NCBI GenBank assembly: GCA_965115815.1
Contig: OZ220465.1
Span: 2,108,001-2,172,000, forward strand
Direction: 5' to 3'
DNA length: 64,000 nt
Source of the DNA: VXPW01 sp965115815
Lineage (GTDB): Bacteria; Pseudomonadota; Alphaproteobacteria; TMED109
The notes below the pieces were generated by a model. It worked only from the letters and a program-made list of their open reading frames with translations, did no database searches and was not told where the DNA came from. Numbering within the stretch: the first letter of the stretch is position 1; each line of letters starts with the position of its first letter. The translations under genes and the position numbers were made by a program. This document shows, in pieces, positions 17,379 through 27,786 of the stretch.

Positions 17379-20300
17379 TCGGTCCGCTCCTCGACCCGGG
17401 TGACGCCGGCCAGCCGTCCGATCGACCGGCGCAGTCCCCGCCCCAGCCGCACCCCCACGGCGACATCCAGGGCCGCCTCCAGGTCCGGATCCACCGGAAA
17501 GACCACTTCCAGTCGTCCCGGACCCGGCCGGGCGGTCGCCAGCAGATCGAACAGCCTCCCGATATCGAACGTCGCGTCGGCCCGCAGCACCAGCCCGGCC
17601 GGTGCCTCGCGTTCCGGACCGTCGTCGTCGAGCACGACGGCGTCCTGCACGATCAGGCTGTCCGACCGGTTCGACTCGGTCTCCCGGACGACATCGAGCA
17701 CCAGCAGGGTGCCTTCCCGCAGCAGGTCCCGGTGCCGGTCCAGCGTGTCGGGAAACACCATGAGTTCCTGCGACCCGGTGGCGTCGGATAGCCGCACGCG
17801 CGCGAATCTCCGCTTTTTCTGCGAGGTTCGTTCCTTGATCTGCGTGAGCACCCCGGCCACCCGCAGGACCGCTCCCGGTTCCTGCCGGTGCACCTCTCCG
17901 AGCGGCACCGCGCCCGTCTCCGCCAGCTGCTCGGCATACGGTTTCAGGGGGTGTCCCGATCCGTAGAACCCCAGCACCGAGAATTCCCGCGCCAGCATCT
18001 CCGACCGGTCCCAGGCCTCCGCCTCGGGCAGGATCCACAATCCCCCGCTCGAGCCCGCGTCCCCGAACAGGCCGGGCTGCGAATCGCGCTCGGCAGCGGC
18101 GGCCTCGTGGCCGCAGCGCGCCGCCATCGGTGCGGCCGCATGCGCCACACTCCGCGCCCGGTCGGGGGAGAGGCCGGGGAACAGTCCGTCTAGCACGCCT
18201 CCCTCAGCGAGGTTCTCGAAGTGTTCCCGGTTGAGCTCGGCCTTCCGGGACCTCCGTGCCAGATCCCAGAGATCGCGGTATTCGCCCTCCCGCGCCCGCT
18301 CCTCGACCACCTGCTGCATGGCCACGGAACTGATCCCGCGAAGCGCCCCCAGACCGCCGCGCACGGCGAGCGCGCCTCCTGCTCCGGCCTCGACCGAGAA
18401 CTCGACCCGGGATCGGTTGACGTCGGGCGGCAGGAGTCGGATGTCGCAGCGCGTGACCTCTTCGCGGAACAGGCCGAGCTTGTCGCGGTTGCCCGATTCG
18501 ATGGTCATCATCGCGGCGAAGAAGTCGGCCGGATGATGCGCCTTGAGATAGGCGGTCCGGTAGCTGATGAGCGCATAGGCGACCGCGTGACTCTTGTTGA
18601 ACCCGTATCCGGCAAACTTCTCGAGATCCGCGAAGATATCCGCGGCCACCTCGCGCGGCACCTGATTCCGGACCGCCCGTTCGATGAAATCGGCCTCAAG
18701 CTCGCGCATTTCCGACTTGATCTTCTTGCCCATCGCGCGGCGCAGGAGGTCGGCCTCGCCCAGGGAAAACCCGGCCAGCACCTGGGCGGTTTCCATGACC
18801 TGTTCCTGGTAGACCCAGATTCCGGACGTCTCTTCCAGGATCCGCCGCAGCGATGCGTGCGGATAGGTCACGGGATCCCGCCCGCGGCGGCGCTCGATGA
18901 AGCTCGGAATGTTGTCCATCGGACCCGGCCGGTACAGGGCGAGCACCGCCACCAGATCCTCGATCCGATCGGGCTGCAGCCGCCGCAGGATCTCGCGCAT
19001 CATCGGACTTTCGAGCTGGAAGATCCCGCCGGTCTCGCCGCTGGCGAGCAGCGCGTAGGTCCGGGCGTCGTCGAGGGGCAGCGAATCGAGATCCAGCGTG
19101 ATTCCGCGCCGTTCGAGCAGCCGGACGGCCAGATCCATCGAGGTCAGGGTCTTGAGTCCCAGGAAGTCGAACTTGACCAGTCCGGCGAGTTCGACCCGCT
19201 TCATGTCGTACTGCGTGACGATCACGTCCGAGCGCGGATCGCGGTAGACGGGCACGAGCTCCTCGATGGGGCGGTCGCCGATCACCAGGCCGGCCGCATG
19301 GGTGGACACGTTGCGGTTGAGCCCTTCCAGCACCAGGGCGGTTTCGAACAGGCGGGCCGCGTCGCCGTCGCTCGCGCGGGCCTCCTGCAGCCCCCGTTCC
19401 GATTCGAGGGCGTCGCGCAGGCTCACGGGATGGGCCGGATTCTCCGGCACCTGTTTCGCGATCCCGTCCACCTTGCCGTATGACAGCCCGAGGGCGCGGC
19501 CGACGTCGCGCACCGCGGCCCGGGCCTTGAGGGATCCGAAGGTGATGATCTGAGCCACGCGGTCGGCGCCGTAGAGCTGCCGCACGTGGGCGATGACCTC
19601 CTCGCGGCGCTGCTGGCAGAAATCCAGATCGAAGTCCGGCATCGAGACCCGCTCGGGATTGAGGAACCGCTCGAAGATGAGGCCGAACCGCAGCGGATCG
19701 ACATCAGTGATTCCCAGTGCCCAGGCCACCAGCGACCCGGCGCCGGAACCCCGCCCCGGCCCCACCGGGATCCCCTGCTCGCGCGCCCAGCGCATGACCT
19801 CTCCGACGATCAGGAAGTAGCCGTCATAGCCGGTCTCGCGGATGATCCCGAGCTCGTGCCGCAGCCGCTGCCGATAGCGCTCCTCCTTCCGGCGGCGCTC
19901 GGGTTCCGGTTCCGGGCCGGCCTGCCGGCGGAGCCGCGCCGCGAGTCCGGCCGCCGCCCGGTCAGCCAGCACGTCCGTGTCCGATCGACCGCCGACATCC
20001 GGAACCCTGGGCAGGATCGGGGTGCGTGCAGCGAGCACGTGCGAGCAGCGGCGGGCGATAACCGCGGTATTGGCCAGCGCCTCGGGAAGGTCCGCGAACA
20101 ACTCGCCCATCGACGCTCGGGACCGGAAGCAGTGATTCGGGCTGAGCCGCTCCCGCTGTTCGTTGAGAAGGGTCGTGGAATCCCGGATGCAGAGCAGGCA
20201 TTCGTGCGCCGCGTGCAGGTCCGGACGGGCAAAGTGGATGTCGTTCGTCGCCACGACGGGAAGGCCGCGGGCATGGGCAAGGCGCAGGAATTCGGGTTCG

Positions 20301-20860
20301 AGCGCCGTGTCCGCGTCGGTGCCGTGGCGGTGGAGCTCGACGTACAGCCGATCGTCGAAGACGGCATGCAGACGCTCCAGCAGCGATTCGGCGGATTCCG
20401 GCCGGCCGGCCGCCAGCAGCCGGCCCAGCGGCCCCGGCGCCCCGCCGGTCAGCGCGATCAGGCCTTCGGCCGCGGCCGCGAGCTCGGTGAGGGTGACGGT
20501 CGGGCGGTCCCGATCCCGCACCTCCAGATACATCCGGGACACCAGCCGCCGGAGGTGGTTCCAGCCGGTTTCGGTCGCGGCCAGCAACAGCACCGGCGCA
20601 GGGGGCCAGATCAGGGCTGACGCCACCGGTCCGTCGCCGTCGGGTGCGAGTTCCACCAAGGCGCCCGGGATCGGCTGCACCCCGGCCCGACTTGCCGTCA
20701 TCGCGAACTCGAGCGCGCCGAACAGGTTCGAGCGATCCGTCAGCGCCAGCGCCGGCATCGCATCGCTCGCGGCCAGCTGCACCAGATCCGGGATCTGGAT
20801 GGCTCCTTCCGCCAGCGAATAGGCGGACCGGGCGCGCAGATGCACGAACGGCGTCGTCAT
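17351..20860 (-). CDS. dnaE: DNA polymerase III subunit alpha
   Basis: 1169 residues, the replicative polymerase. An N-terminal PHP domain (FVHLRARSAYSLAEGAIQIP) is followed by the polymerase core with GRGSGAGSLVAWALGI and the catalytic PDFDLDF near residue 400. The finger and thumb regions (YQEQVMETAQVLAGFSLGEA, GYGFNKSHAVAYALIS) come next, then an OB domain (LRVAGVLTQIKERTSQKKR). ATG 20860 overlaps the lolD stop codon (ATGA), so it is co-translated with the upstream genes. The order proS-lolC/E-lolD-dnaE is the alphaproteobacterial arrangement. The 3' end overlaps the convergent Sua5 gene by 28 bp. Confidence 0.97.
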   Translation of the reverse strand: MTTPFVHLRARSAYSLAEGAIQIPDLVQLAASDAMPALALTDRSNLFGALEFAMTASRAGVQPIPGALVELAPDGDGPVASALIWPPAPVLLLAATETGWNHLRRLVSRMYLEVRDRDRPTVTLTELAAAAEGLIALTGGAPGPLGRLLAAGRPESAESLLERLHAVFDDRLYVELHRHGTDADTALEPEFLRLAHARGLPVVATNDIHFARPDLHAAHECLLCIRDSTTLLNEQRERLSPNHCFRSRASMGELFADLPEALANTAVIARRCSHVLAARTPILPRVPDVGGRSDTDVLADRAAAGLAARLRRQAGPEPEPERRRKEERYRQRLRHELGIIRETGYDGYFLIVGEVMRWAREQGIPVGPGRGSGAGSLVAWALGITDVDPLRFGLIFERFLNPERVSMPDFDLDFCQQRREEVIAHVRQLYGADRVAQIITFGSLKARAAVRDVGRALGLSYGKVDGIAKQVPENPAHPVSLRDALESERGLQEARASDGDAARLFETALVLEGLNRNVSTHAAGLVIGDRPIEELVPVYRDPRSDVIVTQYDMKRVELAGLVKFDFLGLKTLTSMDLAVRLLERRGITLDLDSLPLDDARTYALLASGETGGIFQLESPMMREILRRLQPDRIEDLVAVLALYRPGPMDNIPSFIERRRGRDPVTYPHASLRRILEETSGIWVYQEQVMETAQVLAGFSLGEADLLRRAMGKKIKSEMRELEADFIERAVRNQVPREVAADIFADLEKFAGYGFNKSHAVAYALISYRTAYLKAHHPADFFAAMMTIESGNRDKLGLFREEVTRCDIRLLPPDVNRSRVEFSVEAGAGGALAVRGGLGALRGISSVAMQQVVEERAREGEYRDLWDLARRSRKAELNREHFENLAEGGVLDGLFPGLSPDRARSVAHAAAPMAARCGHEAAAAERDSQPGLFGDAGSSGGLWILPEAEAWDRSEMLAREFSVLGFYGSGHPLKPYAEQLAETGAVPLGEVHRQEPGAVLRVAGVLTQIKERTSQKKRRFARVRLSDATGSQELMVFPDTLDRHRDLLREGTLLVLDVVRETESNRSDSLIVQDAVVLDDDGPEREAPAGLVLRADATFDIGRLFDLLATARPGPGRLEVVFPVDPDLEAALDVAVGVRLGRGLRRSIGRLAGVTRVEERTDQEGGSLPA

Positions 20861-21597
20861 GACCGCGCCCCGGAGAGACGCCGATCCTCCGTCTCCGGCC
20901 ACCGGGGCGTCGGCCCCCACGGCTGCAGGCGGCCCGATTCCAGGCGCACGCCGCGATGCATCCGCCGGGCGACGTCCGGATCATGGGTGGCCAGCAGCGC
21001 CGCGAGACCCGTGGCCCGGACAAGTTCCACGAGCAGGTCGGTCACGGCGGACGCGGCGGCGGAGTCCAGGTTGCCCGTCGGCTCGTCCGCCAGCAGGAGT
21101 TTCGGCCGGTGGACGAGGGCCCGGGCGAGGGCCACCCGCTGGCGTTCGCCGCCGGACAGCTCGGCCGGCCGGTGTCCGCAGCGGGCACCGAGGCCCACGC
21201 GCTCGAGGAGCTCCGCCGCCCGGCGGCGCGCCGAGCGGGCGGGATGCCCGGCCAGCCGCAGCGGAACCATGGTGTTTTCCAGGGCGGAGAACTCGGGCAT
21301 CAGATGATGATTCTGGTACACGAAACCCAGATGAGTCCGCCGCAGACGCGTCCGCGTGCCGTCGCGGCTGCCGTCCCGCACCGGCTGCCCGGCCAGTGCG
21401 ACGCTGCCGCCGCTCGGGGTCTCCAGCAGTCCGGCGATGTGCAGGAGGGTCGATTTGCCCGCTCCGCTCGGTCCGACCAGGGCCACCGTTTCCCCTTCTT
21501 CCAGCACCAGGTCCACGTCCCGCAGCACCGGCACCTCGGCCCGTCCCTGCCGGTAGGCATGCGAGATCCGAAGGAGCTGCAGGACCGGTTCAGCCAT
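20857..21597 (-). CDS. lolD: Lipoprotein-releasing ABC transporter ATPase LolD
   Basis: 246 residues, the cytoplasmic ATPase that powers extraction of outer-membrane lipoproteins from the inner membrane. Walker A is GPSGAGKST, the Q-loop region is FVYQNHHLMPEFSALEN, the signature is LSGGERQRVALARAL, and Walker B is LLLADEPTGNLD followed by the switch His in ATHDP. The QNHHLMPEF sequence is characteristic of the LolD/MacB branch. ATG 21597 overlaps the end of the permease gene by 8 bp and its stop overlaps the dnaE start. Confidence 0.95.
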   Translation of the reverse strand: MAEPVLQLLRISHAYRQGRAEVPVLRDVDLVLEEGETVALVGPSGAGKSTLLHIAGLLETPSGGSVALAGQPVRDGSRDGTRTRLRRTHLGFVYQNHHLMPEFSALENTMVPLRLAGHPARSARRRAAELLERVGLGARCGHRPAELSGGERQRVALARALVHRPKLLLADEPTGNLDSAAASAVTDLLVELVRATGLAALLATHDPDVARRMHRGVRLESGRLQPWGPTPRWPETEDRRLSGARS

Positions 21598-22840
21598 GCC
21601 GAAGCACTTCCGCCGGGTCGATTCGCGAGGCCCGCCAAGCGGGATAGACCGTGGCCAGCAACGCCAGCACCAGCGCGAACGCCAACACCGCGACGACCTG
21701 CAGGGGCCGGACCTCGGACGGAAGCTGCGACAGGAAGTAGACTTCCGCCGCGAACAGGTCCACGCCCGCGATGCTCTCCAGAACCTTCCGGACCGCCTCC
21801 ACGTTCGTGGCGAACGCGAGGCCGAGCGCCACGCCCGCGAGCGTTCCCGCCACCCCGACCGCACCGCCCGTGAATACGAAGATTCGCAGCAGGGATGTGC
21901 GCGTGGCTCCCATCGTCCGCAGGATCGCGATCCCCTGTTCCTTGTCGCGCACGAGCATGATCATGCTCGATACGACGTTGAATGCGGCGACCAGAATGAT
22001 CAGGGTCAGGATCAGGAACATCACGTTGCGCTCGACCTTCAGGGCATTGAAGAACTGGCGGTTGAGGCTGGGCCAGGCCAAGGCGTGGGCGCGTCCGGCG
22101 AGCGCGTCCGAGAGCCGTGCGCGCAGATCCTCGGCCGCATCCGGATCTTCGAGCACGACCTGCAGCTGGGTCGCTTCCCCCTCCTTCCGGAAGAAGACCA
22201 GAGCGTCGCGCAACGGCAGGTACACGAGGCTTGAATCGTATTCGTACATCCCGATCTCGAACACGGCGGCGACCGGGTAGCTCCGAACCCTGGGCAGGGT
22301 ACCCAGGATCGTGACGTCGCCGTCCGGATGGAGCAGCGTCAGGGTATCGCCCGCGCCGATGCCCAGCTGCCGGGCCAGACGGGAACCCACCACCGCCCCG
22401 CCTTCGTGCGCGAACGCATCCAGCGATCCGTCCGAGATCGAATCCGCGACCAAGGCGCGCCGCCGGAGCGCCGCCGCGTCGATCCCCCGGACCAGGGCTC
22501 CGCTCGCCCGGCCGGCCGCAGTCGCCAGCGCCTGCCCCTCGGTCTCGGCAAAGACATCCCGAACCTGCGGGTAGCCGCGCACGGCCGCTTCGAGGTCCGG
22601 CACCCCTTCGAGGCCCTCCGACCCGGCCGGCGGATGCAGGACCACGTGCCCGTTGACCCCGACGATGCGGTTCACGAGCTCGGTGTGGAAGCCGTTCATC
22701 ACCGACATCACGACGATCAGTGTGGCCACGCCGAGCGCCATGCCGACCAGCGAGAACCCGGCGACGACCGAGATGAACCCTTCGACCCGACGCGCCCCCA
22801 GATACCGGCGGGCAATCCAGATCTCGAAGCCCGGATTCAC
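21590..22840 (-). CDS. Lipoprotein-releasing ABC transporter permease LolC/LolE
   Basis: 416 residues with four membrane segments: one near residues 22-44 (VVAGFSLVGMALGVATLIVV) and three in the C-terminal third. A large periplasmic MacB-like domain lies between them. SxMNGF and the FFNALKVERNVMFLILTLII block are typical LolC/E features. A single permease gene here implies a homodimeric LolC/E, as in many Alphaproteobacteria. The start is GTG at 22840, overlapping the proS stop as GTGA. Confidence 0.94.
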   Translation of the reverse strand: MNPGFEIWIARRYLGARRVEGFISVVAGFSLVGMALGVATLIVVMSVMNGFHTELVNRIVGVNGHVVLHPPAGSEGLEGVPDLEAAVRGYPQVRDVFAETEGQALATAAGRASGALVRGIDAAALRRRALVADSISDGSLDAFAHEGGAVVGSRLARQLGIGAGDTLTLLHPDGDVTILGTLPRVRSYPVAAVFEIGMYEYDSSLVYLPLRDALVFFRKEGEATQLQVVLEDPDAAEDLRARLSDALAGRAHALAWPSLNRQFFNALKVERNVMFLILTLIILVAAFNVVSSMIMLVRDKEQGIAILRTMGATRTSLLRIFVFTGGAVGVAGTLAGVALGLAFATNVEAVRKVLESIAGVDLFAAEVYFLSQLPSEVRPLQVVAVLAFALVLALLATVYPAWRASRIDPAEVLRHG

Positions 22841-24159
22841 GCGCCCTGAATGCGCTGCAGCGCGTCTTCCGGGGAGAGCTCGGCGGACTCGCCGCCGGCC
22901 CGTTCGCGAAGTTCCACCACGCCCTGCCGGGTGCCGCGCGGACCGACGACCACCTGCCAGGGAAAGCCGAGCAGGTCGAGATCCGCGAGCTTGGTTCCGG
23001 CCCGCTCGTCGCGGTCGTCGTAGAGCACTTCGATGCCCGCCTCCCGCAACCGGCCGTACAGGGCGAACGCACGATCGGCACAGTCCGCATCATCCTGTCG
23101 GAGATTGGCCAGGCCCACCCGAAACGGCGCGACCGGAGCCGGCCACCGAATGCCCCGCTCGTCATGACACGCCTCGATGACGGCTCCCACGAGGCGGGAG
23201 ACGCCGATGCCGTACGACCCCATCTGTACCGGAACCCGGGAACCGTCCGGCAGGCTGACCCAGACCCCGAGCCGTTCCGAATACTTCGTGCCGAAGAAGA
23301 ACACGTGCCCGACCTCGATCCCGCGCGCCTCGATCCGCCGCCCGGCCGGCACCTCCCGCCGAAACCGGTCCGGATCGTGCAGGTCGTCGGTGGCGGCGTA
23401 CGGCCCGGTCCGGAGCTCGACGATCCGCCGAAGCGCCTCGGGATCGTCGTACACCGGGCCCGGAACCGTCTGCTCCAGGAGACGTCGGTCGCAATACACG
23501 CCGCTTTCGCCGGTATCGGCGAGGATCACGAATTCGTGACTCAGGCTGCCGCCGATCGGCCCCGATTCGGCACGGACCGGCACAGCCGTCAGCCCGAGCG
23601 CATGAAACGTGCGCAGATAGGCCAGGAACATCCGGCGATACGACCGGTGCGCCGAGGCTTCGTCCACGTCGAATGAATAGTTGTCCTTCATCAGGAACTC
23701 CCGGCCGCGCATGACCCCGAATCGGGGTCGCAACTCGTCCCGGAACTTCCACTGGATGTGATACAGATGCTTCGGCAGATCCCGGTAGCTTTTGAGAAAT
23801 TCTGCCGCGATCACGCAGATCTGCTCTTCGTTGGTCGGCCCGTACAGCATCTCCCGTCCGTGCCGGTCCGTGATCCGAAGCATCTCCCGTCCGTAGTCCG
23901 CGTATCGGCCCGACGCCCTCCAGAGATCCGCCGACTGGATGGTCGGCATCAGGACTTCCACCGCTCCGGCCGCGTCCTGTTCCTTCCGCACGACGGTCTC
24001 CACCTTCCGGAGCACCCGGAGCCCCAGCGGCAGCCAGCTGTAGATCCCGGCACCCGCCTGGCGCACCAGCCCGGCGCGCAGCATCAGGCGATGCGACGCC
24101 ACCCGGGCTTCCGCGGGATCGTCCTTCTGGGTCGGTACCGGGAATCGGGTTCGCAGCAT
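22837..24159 (-). CDS. proS: Prolyl-tRNA synthetase, short form
   Basis: 440 residues. It charges tRNA-Pro. Class II motif 2 is in FRDELRPRFGVMRGREFLMK and motif 3 is GSYGIGVSRLVGAV. The anticodon-binding domain occupies the last 110 residues. Between motifs 2 and 3 there is no large insertion, so the Ala-tRNA editing (INS) domain of the bacterial long form is missing, as in alphaproteobacterial ProS. ATG 24159 gives the expected N-terminus (PVPTQKDDPAEARVASHRLM). It is the first gene of the proS-lolC/E-lolD-dnaE cluster. Confidence 0.96.
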   Translation of the reverse strand: MLRTRFPVPTQKDDPAEARVASHRLMLRAGLVRQAGAGIYSWLPLGLRVLRKVETVVRKEQDAAGAVEVLMPTIQSADLWRASGRYADYGREMLRITDRHGREMLYGPTNEEQICVIAAEFLKSYRDLPKHLYHIQWKFRDELRPRFGVMRGREFLMKDNYSFDVDEASAHRSYRRMFLAYLRTFHALGLTAVPVRAESGPIGGSLSHEFVILADTGESGVYCDRRLLEQTVPGPVYDDPEALRRIVELRTGPYAATDDLHDPDRFRREVPAGRRIEARGIEVGHVFFFGTKYSERLGVWVSLPDGSRVPVQMGSYGIGVSRLVGAVIEACHDERGIRWPAPVAPFRVGLANLRQDDADCADRAFALYGRLREAGIEVLYDDRDERAGTKLADLDLLGFPWQVVVGPRGTRQGVVELRERAGGESAELSPEDALQRIQGA

Positions 24160-25389
24160 GGATCGGAACTCGGGTCGGATGGAGACCGGCCGGATTCGGG
24201 GTTTCGGCACCCGCCGGCGGCCGCCGGCGGCGACCCTGCCGGTCGGTGCGTCGTCGGGGCCGGAACCGCACGGTCGAGCGATCATAGCCCCGAAAGCCGT
24301 TTCGGAGGCAAACCGTGCCGGGATCCTCCCACGCCGAATTCCGAGGGATCCGAATCCGGATTTCCGCCGGTTCCGGGGGCACCATCGGTCCACTCGGACA
24401 CGAAGATCTCCTTGGGCCGGCCGGGATGACGCCGGCCGGCCGCTCCTCCGGATTCGTGGACACCGCCGTGCATTCTCCCCGGCGAGCGCCGGCCGGAAAC
24501 CCGCCGGCCGGCGCCGTCGATCTCGAGAGCGCCACGCACGTTTCCACCGGAAGTACCGGATCGCAATGCGTCGCCTCGATGAATGCCGTGAAACGACAGG
24601 TCCTGTTGCCCGGCCCCGCGCATCCCGGCGCCGAGGCTCCCGCGCACCCCGGGTCGGGCGCATCGGAACCACGCCAAGATCCGGAGGCGATCCAGGGCCG
24701 GCAGCAACCGGACCGGCACCCTGCTCCATCGGCACCGACATCGACGGCCCCCACGGATCCACCCTTGTGGACCGCCCGGCCGGAACGAACCTCCTCGGCG
24801 ATTGAGGAGCCGACCGCAACCGGACCGGCGACGCCATCGGACAAGAAAAGGATCTTTCCCCCGGTTCCCCCTGCCTGATCCGCAATCCGACCCAACCTCA
24901 GTCCCGGGCCGGCGCGGCGACGGCAGCCGGGCCCTCTGTGCACATTCCTGTCTGCCTTCATCCCGGTTTCTTCCTGCCGCCCTCTCATTCCACGGGGAAC
25001 CGGTGTCTCCGCGATGGCGGCAGAGAGAGGGCCGCCGCAGTTCGCCCCGTCGTTCGATGAATCCGTTCGGTGCGGCCGTCGTCCGGGTCCGGCCCGGTCT
25101 GCATCTGGAGCCAAAGAAACCGAGATCCCGGACCGGCCACGGCCTCGTTCCGCTCCGCACCATCGCACCGGGCACCCGCCGGAACCCGACACCTCTCCGT
25201 CTTCCCGTCACATGCGCTAGAATGAATGCTTGGGGCGCGGCCGGTCAGGTTCCGAATCCCCGTCCATCCACGGATGCGGCAGGTCGGGATCCGCTCGAAG
25301 GGCCGCCTCCGGTACCGCCGGTTCCCGGACGGACGGCCGTCAAAGGCGGGAACTTCGGAGGTACGCACCGACAGGACGGAGGTACCGCA
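24160..25389. other. 1.2-kb intergenic stretch, no recognisable gene except an IS3 end
   Basis: Neither strand shows a frame with family resemblance. The only recognisable piece is the IS3-like terminal fragment at about 24935-25035. The divergent promoters of proS and the rhodanese gene must lie here, but I could not assign promoter boxes with confidence. Confidence 0.6.
24935..25035 (-). mobile_element. Solo IS3-family terminal fragment
   Basis: Read on the minus strand, this stretch (CCCTCTCTCTGCCGCCATCG, then GAGACACCGG, AGAGGGCGGCAG and ATGAAGGCAGAC) parallels the 5' end of the IS3 element at 51329-52900, including the first codons of its orfA. Similarity is lost after about 30 bases of the coding sequence. 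It is an isolated remnant of an excised or deleted IS. Confidence 0.65.
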
Positions 25390-25800
25390 ATGCGGAAGAC
25401 GACATGGATTCTGATCGCGTTCCTCGGCATCAGTACCTCGGTCCGAGCCGACGCCACCGATATCGACAATGACCGCCTGGAGCGGATGCTGGCACGCGGG
25501 GTGCCTCTCGTCGATATCCGGACCCCGGAGGAACAGCGCCGGACCGGCGTGGTCGAAGGCAGCCGGATGGCGACCTTCGTCGACCCTCAAGGCCGCTTTG
25601 ATCCGCAAGCGTGGCTGTCGGCCATCCGGAAGGTTGCGGCCGCTGACGAACCGATCATGCTGATCTGTCACAGTGGCGGTCGAAGCGCCGCCGCCAAGCG
25701 CATCCTCGGAAAGCAATTCGGCTACCAGCGCGTCTACAACGTGCGCTCGGGAATCGCACGGTGGATCGCGGAAGGCCGGCCGACCGTACCGCAACCGTAG
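25390..25800 (+). CDS. Periplasmic rhodanese-like protein
   Basis: 136 residues with an N-terminal secretion signal (KTTWILIAFLGISTSVRADA) and a single rhodanese domain. The active-site loop is CHSGGRS, with the Cys that would carry a persulfide. VPLVDIRTPEEQRRTGVV is the conserved N-terminal rhodanese motif. GGAGG precedes ATG 25390 at good spacing. Rhodaneses move sulfur or serve redox roles; export points to an envelope sulfur or thiol function. Neighbours give no pathway. Confidence 0.9.
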   Translation: MRKTTWILIAFLGISTSVRADATDIDNDRLERMLARGVPLVDIRTPEEQRRTGVVEGSRMATFVDPQGRFDPQAWLSAIRKVAAADEPIMLICHSGGRSAAAKRILGKQFGYQRVYNVRSGIARWIAEGRPTVPQP

Positions 25801-26160
25801 GATTCCGGCTTCGCTTCGGCGCTATCGGCGCCGGCCGGACGAACGGCCTGATCCGGTCCGCGCACGCCCTGGGTACAGTGTCGGAACCCCCTGCCCGCTC
25901 GCAGCATTTGCGCACGGGATGTGCTTGCTCGTCCCCATCCCCTGCCCCACGGGAAGACCCCCGGAGACCGGGGCCGGACCCGATCCGCGCCCCCGGCCCG
26001 CCGGCCCCGAACGGCACGAAGGCGATCGACCGTCCGCACCCGTGTTCCCATCCCGCAGCCCGAGCGAATGCAGGCAGGTACCTGGTCAGGTAGTCGACAC
26101 GTGCTCTCGGGATGGGGAATTCCGTGCCGCGGGCTGGCCGAGGGAAGGCCTGTCGATGGA
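25801..26160. other. Intergenic, nothing recognised
   Basis: No gene, repeat or RNA was recognised between the rhodanese gene and the IS66 remnant. Confidence 0.6.
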
Positions 26161-26162
26161 GT

Positions 26163-27660
26163 GGGTTTCAGGAGCGGCGCTGTCTCACGAAGCCACCAGG
26201 CGGAGCGCCCGACTCTCCGGCTTCGCCCGAAGCGCCTCCCGCACGTTCCACCCCTGCGTGCGCGCGGTCTCGATCCGGGTTCTCCGTACCGCAGGGTCCC
26301 GAGCCCCCAGTTCGCTCCGGTCGCCGCCGGAGATCTTCGGATGCACCATCCGTAGCTCCCTCTCGGCCTCGCGGTGGGTCGGGGGAACGGACGGATTCCG
26401 CAGGAACCGCAGGACTCCCTCCCGAGGGTCCCGCCGTCGAAGGGCGAGGTTCCCCGCCCTTGCGCCTCCTGCGTCTTCCGCGTCTCTTCCCGGTTCCCGA
26501 AGCCGGCGGCGGCTGCGCCTCGGGCCCGGCGAGCGCGTCGGCCACGATTTCGTCGGAGTGCCTCTCGATCCGATCCGCCGCGTCCATCGACCGCGGCACA
26601 CCGGCACGATCCGCTTCGTGGACCTCGTGCACGGCGCCCCGGAGTACCTTCTTCCTCCGCCCGGCCCACGCTTCTCCACACGACTCCTCCAAGGAGTCGA
26701 GTTCCCGCAGGAGATGGGCGATGCCGTGCGCAGGGAGGGGGTTCCGCATCGTCCCGTACGGTTCCCCGAAATCGTGTACGGACATGCCGGTCCCTTCCTC
26801 GAAGAGGGCTCCCCGGCTTGGGCCGACGGAACGGGCCGAGAGGCTCCGTGCAGGCGACCGGTACCCGTTCCATCGGCCGTGGACCCGGATGCCGGTCTCA
26901 TCCCTGTGCCTGACGGCGGCCCGGGCCGCGGAATCCCGGACCCGTTCGGCGAAGCCGGAACAGCGGTCGGCGCCGCGAGCCCGAAGGGCGGAAACCGTCC
27001 CTTGGGACCGGGGCGCGTCGAAGAGATCCGCCACGACCGCAGCAACCCGGCGGCGGGGAATCCGGTGCGCCGCACCCCAGTACCGCACGATCGATCCCCC
27101 CCTCGGGCCATACGGAACCGGGGCCGTCACGCCTTCCGGAACGCCACCCGGGTTCCTCTCGCCGCAGGGGCCGCACACCCCCTTGCGCACCCGGTGCTCG
27201 ACCGTCTCCCGCACCACCGGCGGAAGGTCCGGAACCGGCCGGGGGCCGGCACCTCCGACCGCGCTCCGTCCCGCGAGGTTCCGCATCGACCGCAGCGATC
27301 GGGACGATGATCCTCGACCCGATCCGGCGTCGCGGAACGGCGCAGCGTCGTGCCCTTGGGGCCAGACGGGCCGCCCGGACGACGCCCCGAAGCACGGCGG
27401 CGGACGGACGTCCTCTCCTTCGGGCCCGGGCGGGAAAGACCATCGCGGGAAGGCGGCGGGGACGGTTGCGGCGGTGCCGGCCCAGCCGACGCTCCCGTTC
27501 GGCCACCCGACCCCGCAAGGCCGCCAGCGCAGCGACAGCCTCGTCGCGCGCGGCGACAGCCGTGGTACGTCTGGATTCAAGATCGGCAATCCGACTCCGG
27601 AACACCCCCGAAACCCCGCCGATCCTCGATCCGGTCCCATCGACTTCCGTAGAACATCCT
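26163..27660 (-). pseudogene. IS66-family transposase, frameshifted remnant
   Basis: Several frames together recreate an IS66 TnpC-like protein. They give an N-terminal coiled-coil/leucine-rich segment (RIADLESRRTTAVAARDEAV, then NRPRRLPAM), the core with HRDETGIRVHGRW (usual VDETGxRV) and VHDFGEPYG (usual HDxxxxY), then LLRELDSLEE. The C-terminus reads NPSVPPTHREAERELRMVHP, where the family has VPxxNNxAERDLRMxK. The pieces lie in different frames, so at least two frameshifts exist and key residues have changed. The accessory genes tnpA and tnpB are not visible. Confidence 0.82.
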
Positions 27661-27786
27661 CTGCCCAAGAGCCGCGACTTCCGTCGTTTGGGCCCGATCG
27701 GATCAAATCCTACACATACGAGAAACTGGATGTCAATCCAACCTCGGTACTCCCTGACCGGTTACGCAGGCAGAAGACCTTCCCGG

